Assembly (NCBI GenBank): GCA_039197065.1
Contig: JBCCUL010000001.1
Location: forward strand, 433,087 to 497,086
Direction: 5' to 3'
DNA length: 64,000 nt
DNA from: JANQPX01 sp039197065
GTDB lineage: Bacteria; Pseudomonadota; Alphaproteobacteria; Geminicoccales; Geminicoccaceae
The translations under genes and the position numbers were made by a program. Shown here piece by piece: positions 62,833 to 64,000 of this stretch (its first letter is position 1; every line of letters starts with the position of its first letter). The notes beneath the pieces were generated by a model that saw only the letters and a list, made by a program, of their open reading frames with translations, was not told the origin of the DNA and made no database searches.

Positions 62833-64000
62833 TCAGCCTCCCGCGCTCGGGATGAAAGCGACCGCCGCGGCCCCTTGTTCAGCACTGGTCACGGTGCTGC
62901 GAAAGCCGCCGAAGAGTTCCCGGCCCATGCCCGTCGTATAATGCCCAAGGTCACGTTCGACCGCTTCTCGCGCCGCCCAGACTGAAGGCTCCAACAGCAC
63001 CTCCAGCTTGCCGGTTGTCGCGTCCAGGCGCACAGGATCGCCATCCAGGAGCTTTGCAAGCGCGCCGCCATCGGCAGCTTCGGGGGTCACATGAATCGCG
63101 GCCGGCACCTTGCCCGAGGCGCCGGACATCCGCCCGTCGGTCACCAGGGCCACCTTGAAGCCCTTGTCCTGGAGGACGCCGAGCGGCGGCGTCAGCTTGT
63201 GCAGTTCCGGCATGCCATTGGCCTTCGGGCCCTGAAAGCGCACCACGGCGACGAAGTCCCGCTCCAGCTCGCCCTCCTTGAACGCGGTCTGCAGCTCGCT
63301 TTGATCCTCGAAGAGCGCCACGGGCGCCTCGATCACGCGGTGCTCAGGTTTGACCGCCGAGACCTTGATGACGGCGCGGCCGAGATTGCCGGTGAGCAGC
63401 TTCAGCCCGCCATCGGCCGTAAAGGGGGCGTCGATCGAGGCCACGATCGTCTTGTCCAGGCTCTCCTTGGGGCCGTCGTTCCAGACGATCTCGCCATCTT
63501 CGAGCACAGGCTCTTCGGTGTAGGCAGAAAGGCCGCCTTGGCCGGCGACGGTCTTGACATCGTCATGCAGAAGACCGGCGTCGAGGAGCTGGCCGATGAC
63601 ATAAGGGAGACCGCCTGCGGCCTGGAAGTGGTTCACATCGGCAAGGCCGTTCGGATAGACCCGGCAGAGCAGCGGCACCACGTCGGACAGCTCGGAGAAG
63701 TCGTCCCAAGTGAGCTGAATGCCGGCGGCGCGCGCCATCGCGATCAGGTGGATGGTGTGGTTAGTGGAGCCGCCGGTCGCATGCAGGCCGACCATGCCGT
63801 TGACGAAGGCTTTTTCGGACAGGACCTCGCCGACCGGTGTGTAATCGTTGCCGAGTGCGGTGATCTCGGTGACCCGCTTGGCCGCAGCCCTGGTCAGAGC
63901 GTCCCGAAGCGGCGTGCCGGGATTGACGAATGACGCGCCCGGCAGATGCAGGCCCATGATCTCGACCAGCATCTGGTTGGAATTCGCCGTGCCATAGAAG
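62833..64000 (-). CDS. edd: 6-phosphogluconate dehydratase Edd, C-terminal part (runs off right edge)
   Basis: At least 388 residues; the N-terminal third lies outside the window. Iron-sulfur dehydratase of the Entner-Doudoroff pathway, 6-phosphogluconate to KDPG. The visible part opens FYGTANSNQMLVEIMGLHLPG, a block shared by Edd/IlvD that follows an iron-sulfur ligand Cys just beyond the edge, then VGLHATGGSTNHTIHLIAMAR with the second site, and RFQGPKANGMPELHKLTPPLG and VTDGRMSGASGKVPAAIHVTPEA. IlvD is the near relative, but position next to eda and the sequence of the second half favour Edd. It is upstream of the whole glycogen operon, so the operon promoter is outside the window. Confidence 0.95.
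   Translation of the reverse strand, partial: FYGTANSNQMLVEIMGLHLPGASFVNPGTPLRDALTRAAAKRVTEITALGNDYTPVGEVLSEKAFVNGMVGLHATGGSTNHTIHLIAMARAAGIQLTWDDFSELSDVVPLLCRVYPNGLADVNHFQAAGGLPYVIGQLLDAGLLHDDVKTVAGQGGLSAYTEEPVLEDGEIVWNDGPKESLDKTIVASIDAPFTADGGLKLLTGNLGRAVIKVSAVKPEHRVIEAPVALFEDQSELQTAFKEGELERDFVAVVRFQGPKANGMPELHKLTPPLGVLQDKGFKVALVTDGRMSGASGKVPAAIHVTPEAADGGALAKLLDGDPVRLDATTGKLEVLLEPSVWAAREAVERDLGHYTTGMGRELFGGFRSTVTSAEQGAAAVAFIPSAGG

Noticed and set aside
62833..64000. Dihydroxy-acid dehydratase (IlvD) instead of Edd
   Set aside because: The two families are related, but the direct neighbour eda and the C-terminal sequence fit Edd better.

Overview
The window is a GC-rich, densely packed stretch of chromosome from an alphaproteobacterium, most likely of the order Hyphomicrobiales (Rhizobiales). 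The strongest evidence is the order carA-carB-greA-trxB-LysR regulator followed by two tandem small RNAs of the AbcR (alpha-r15) type, an arrangement known from rhizobia, Agrobacterium and Brucella. Class I PHA synthase, a CC0125/CC1285-type lipoprotein and an alphaproteobacterial MoxR-DUF58-DUF4159 operon agree with this. The genus is not identifiable from the sequence alone. No transposase, integrase, prophage or CRISPR array is visible.

Left to right: (1) 1-1755, minus strand: DUF1285 protein, Nudix CoA pyrophosphatase and the start of the CCA-adding enzyme. (2) 1871-8647: four overlapping genes for a MoxR AAA+ ATPase and three vWA-type partners. (3) 8895-13481, minus: yqeY-dnaG-rpoD, replication and transcription initiation. 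(4) 13668-21680: carAB, greA, an ELM1-family protein, trxB and a LysR regulator. (5) 21718-22234: two tandem sRNA genes, each with a matching promoter and the same palindrome upstream. (6) 22328-25233, minus: msrP and phaC. (7) 25353-32882: a large lipoprotein, then aminotransferase-hom-glpX-recJ. (8) tRNA-Glu at 32939. (9) 33071-36646: PucR-type regulator, YciI-like, DUF899 and BKACE genes. (10) 36709-40936: a c-di-GMP signalling protein whose N-terminus resembles the plant/cyanobacterial ethylene-binding domain, then a six-TM protein. (11) 40961-45638, minus: a catalytically dead HtrA-like protein, a lipoprotein and a large exported M28 peptidase. (12) 45960-49027: omega-amino-acid transaminase and methylmalonate/malonate-semialdehyde dehydrogenase, followed by an Fpg-like glycosylase. 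(13) 50028-64000, minus: one tight operon edd-eda-glgP-glgB-glgC-glgA-glgX-malQ-DUF4112, joining the Entner-Doudoroff pathway to glycogen synthesis and breakdown.

The most interesting points are the ethylene-receptor-like sensor fused to PAS-GGDEF-EAL (36709-39681), which keeps five of seven key ligand/copper-site residues at identical spacing and is preceded by a small, apparently translation-coupled ORF; the sRNA pair with a shared GCATAG-N3-CTATGC operator next to a LysR regulator that contains no cysteine; and the pseudo-HtrA that has lost all three catalytic residues.
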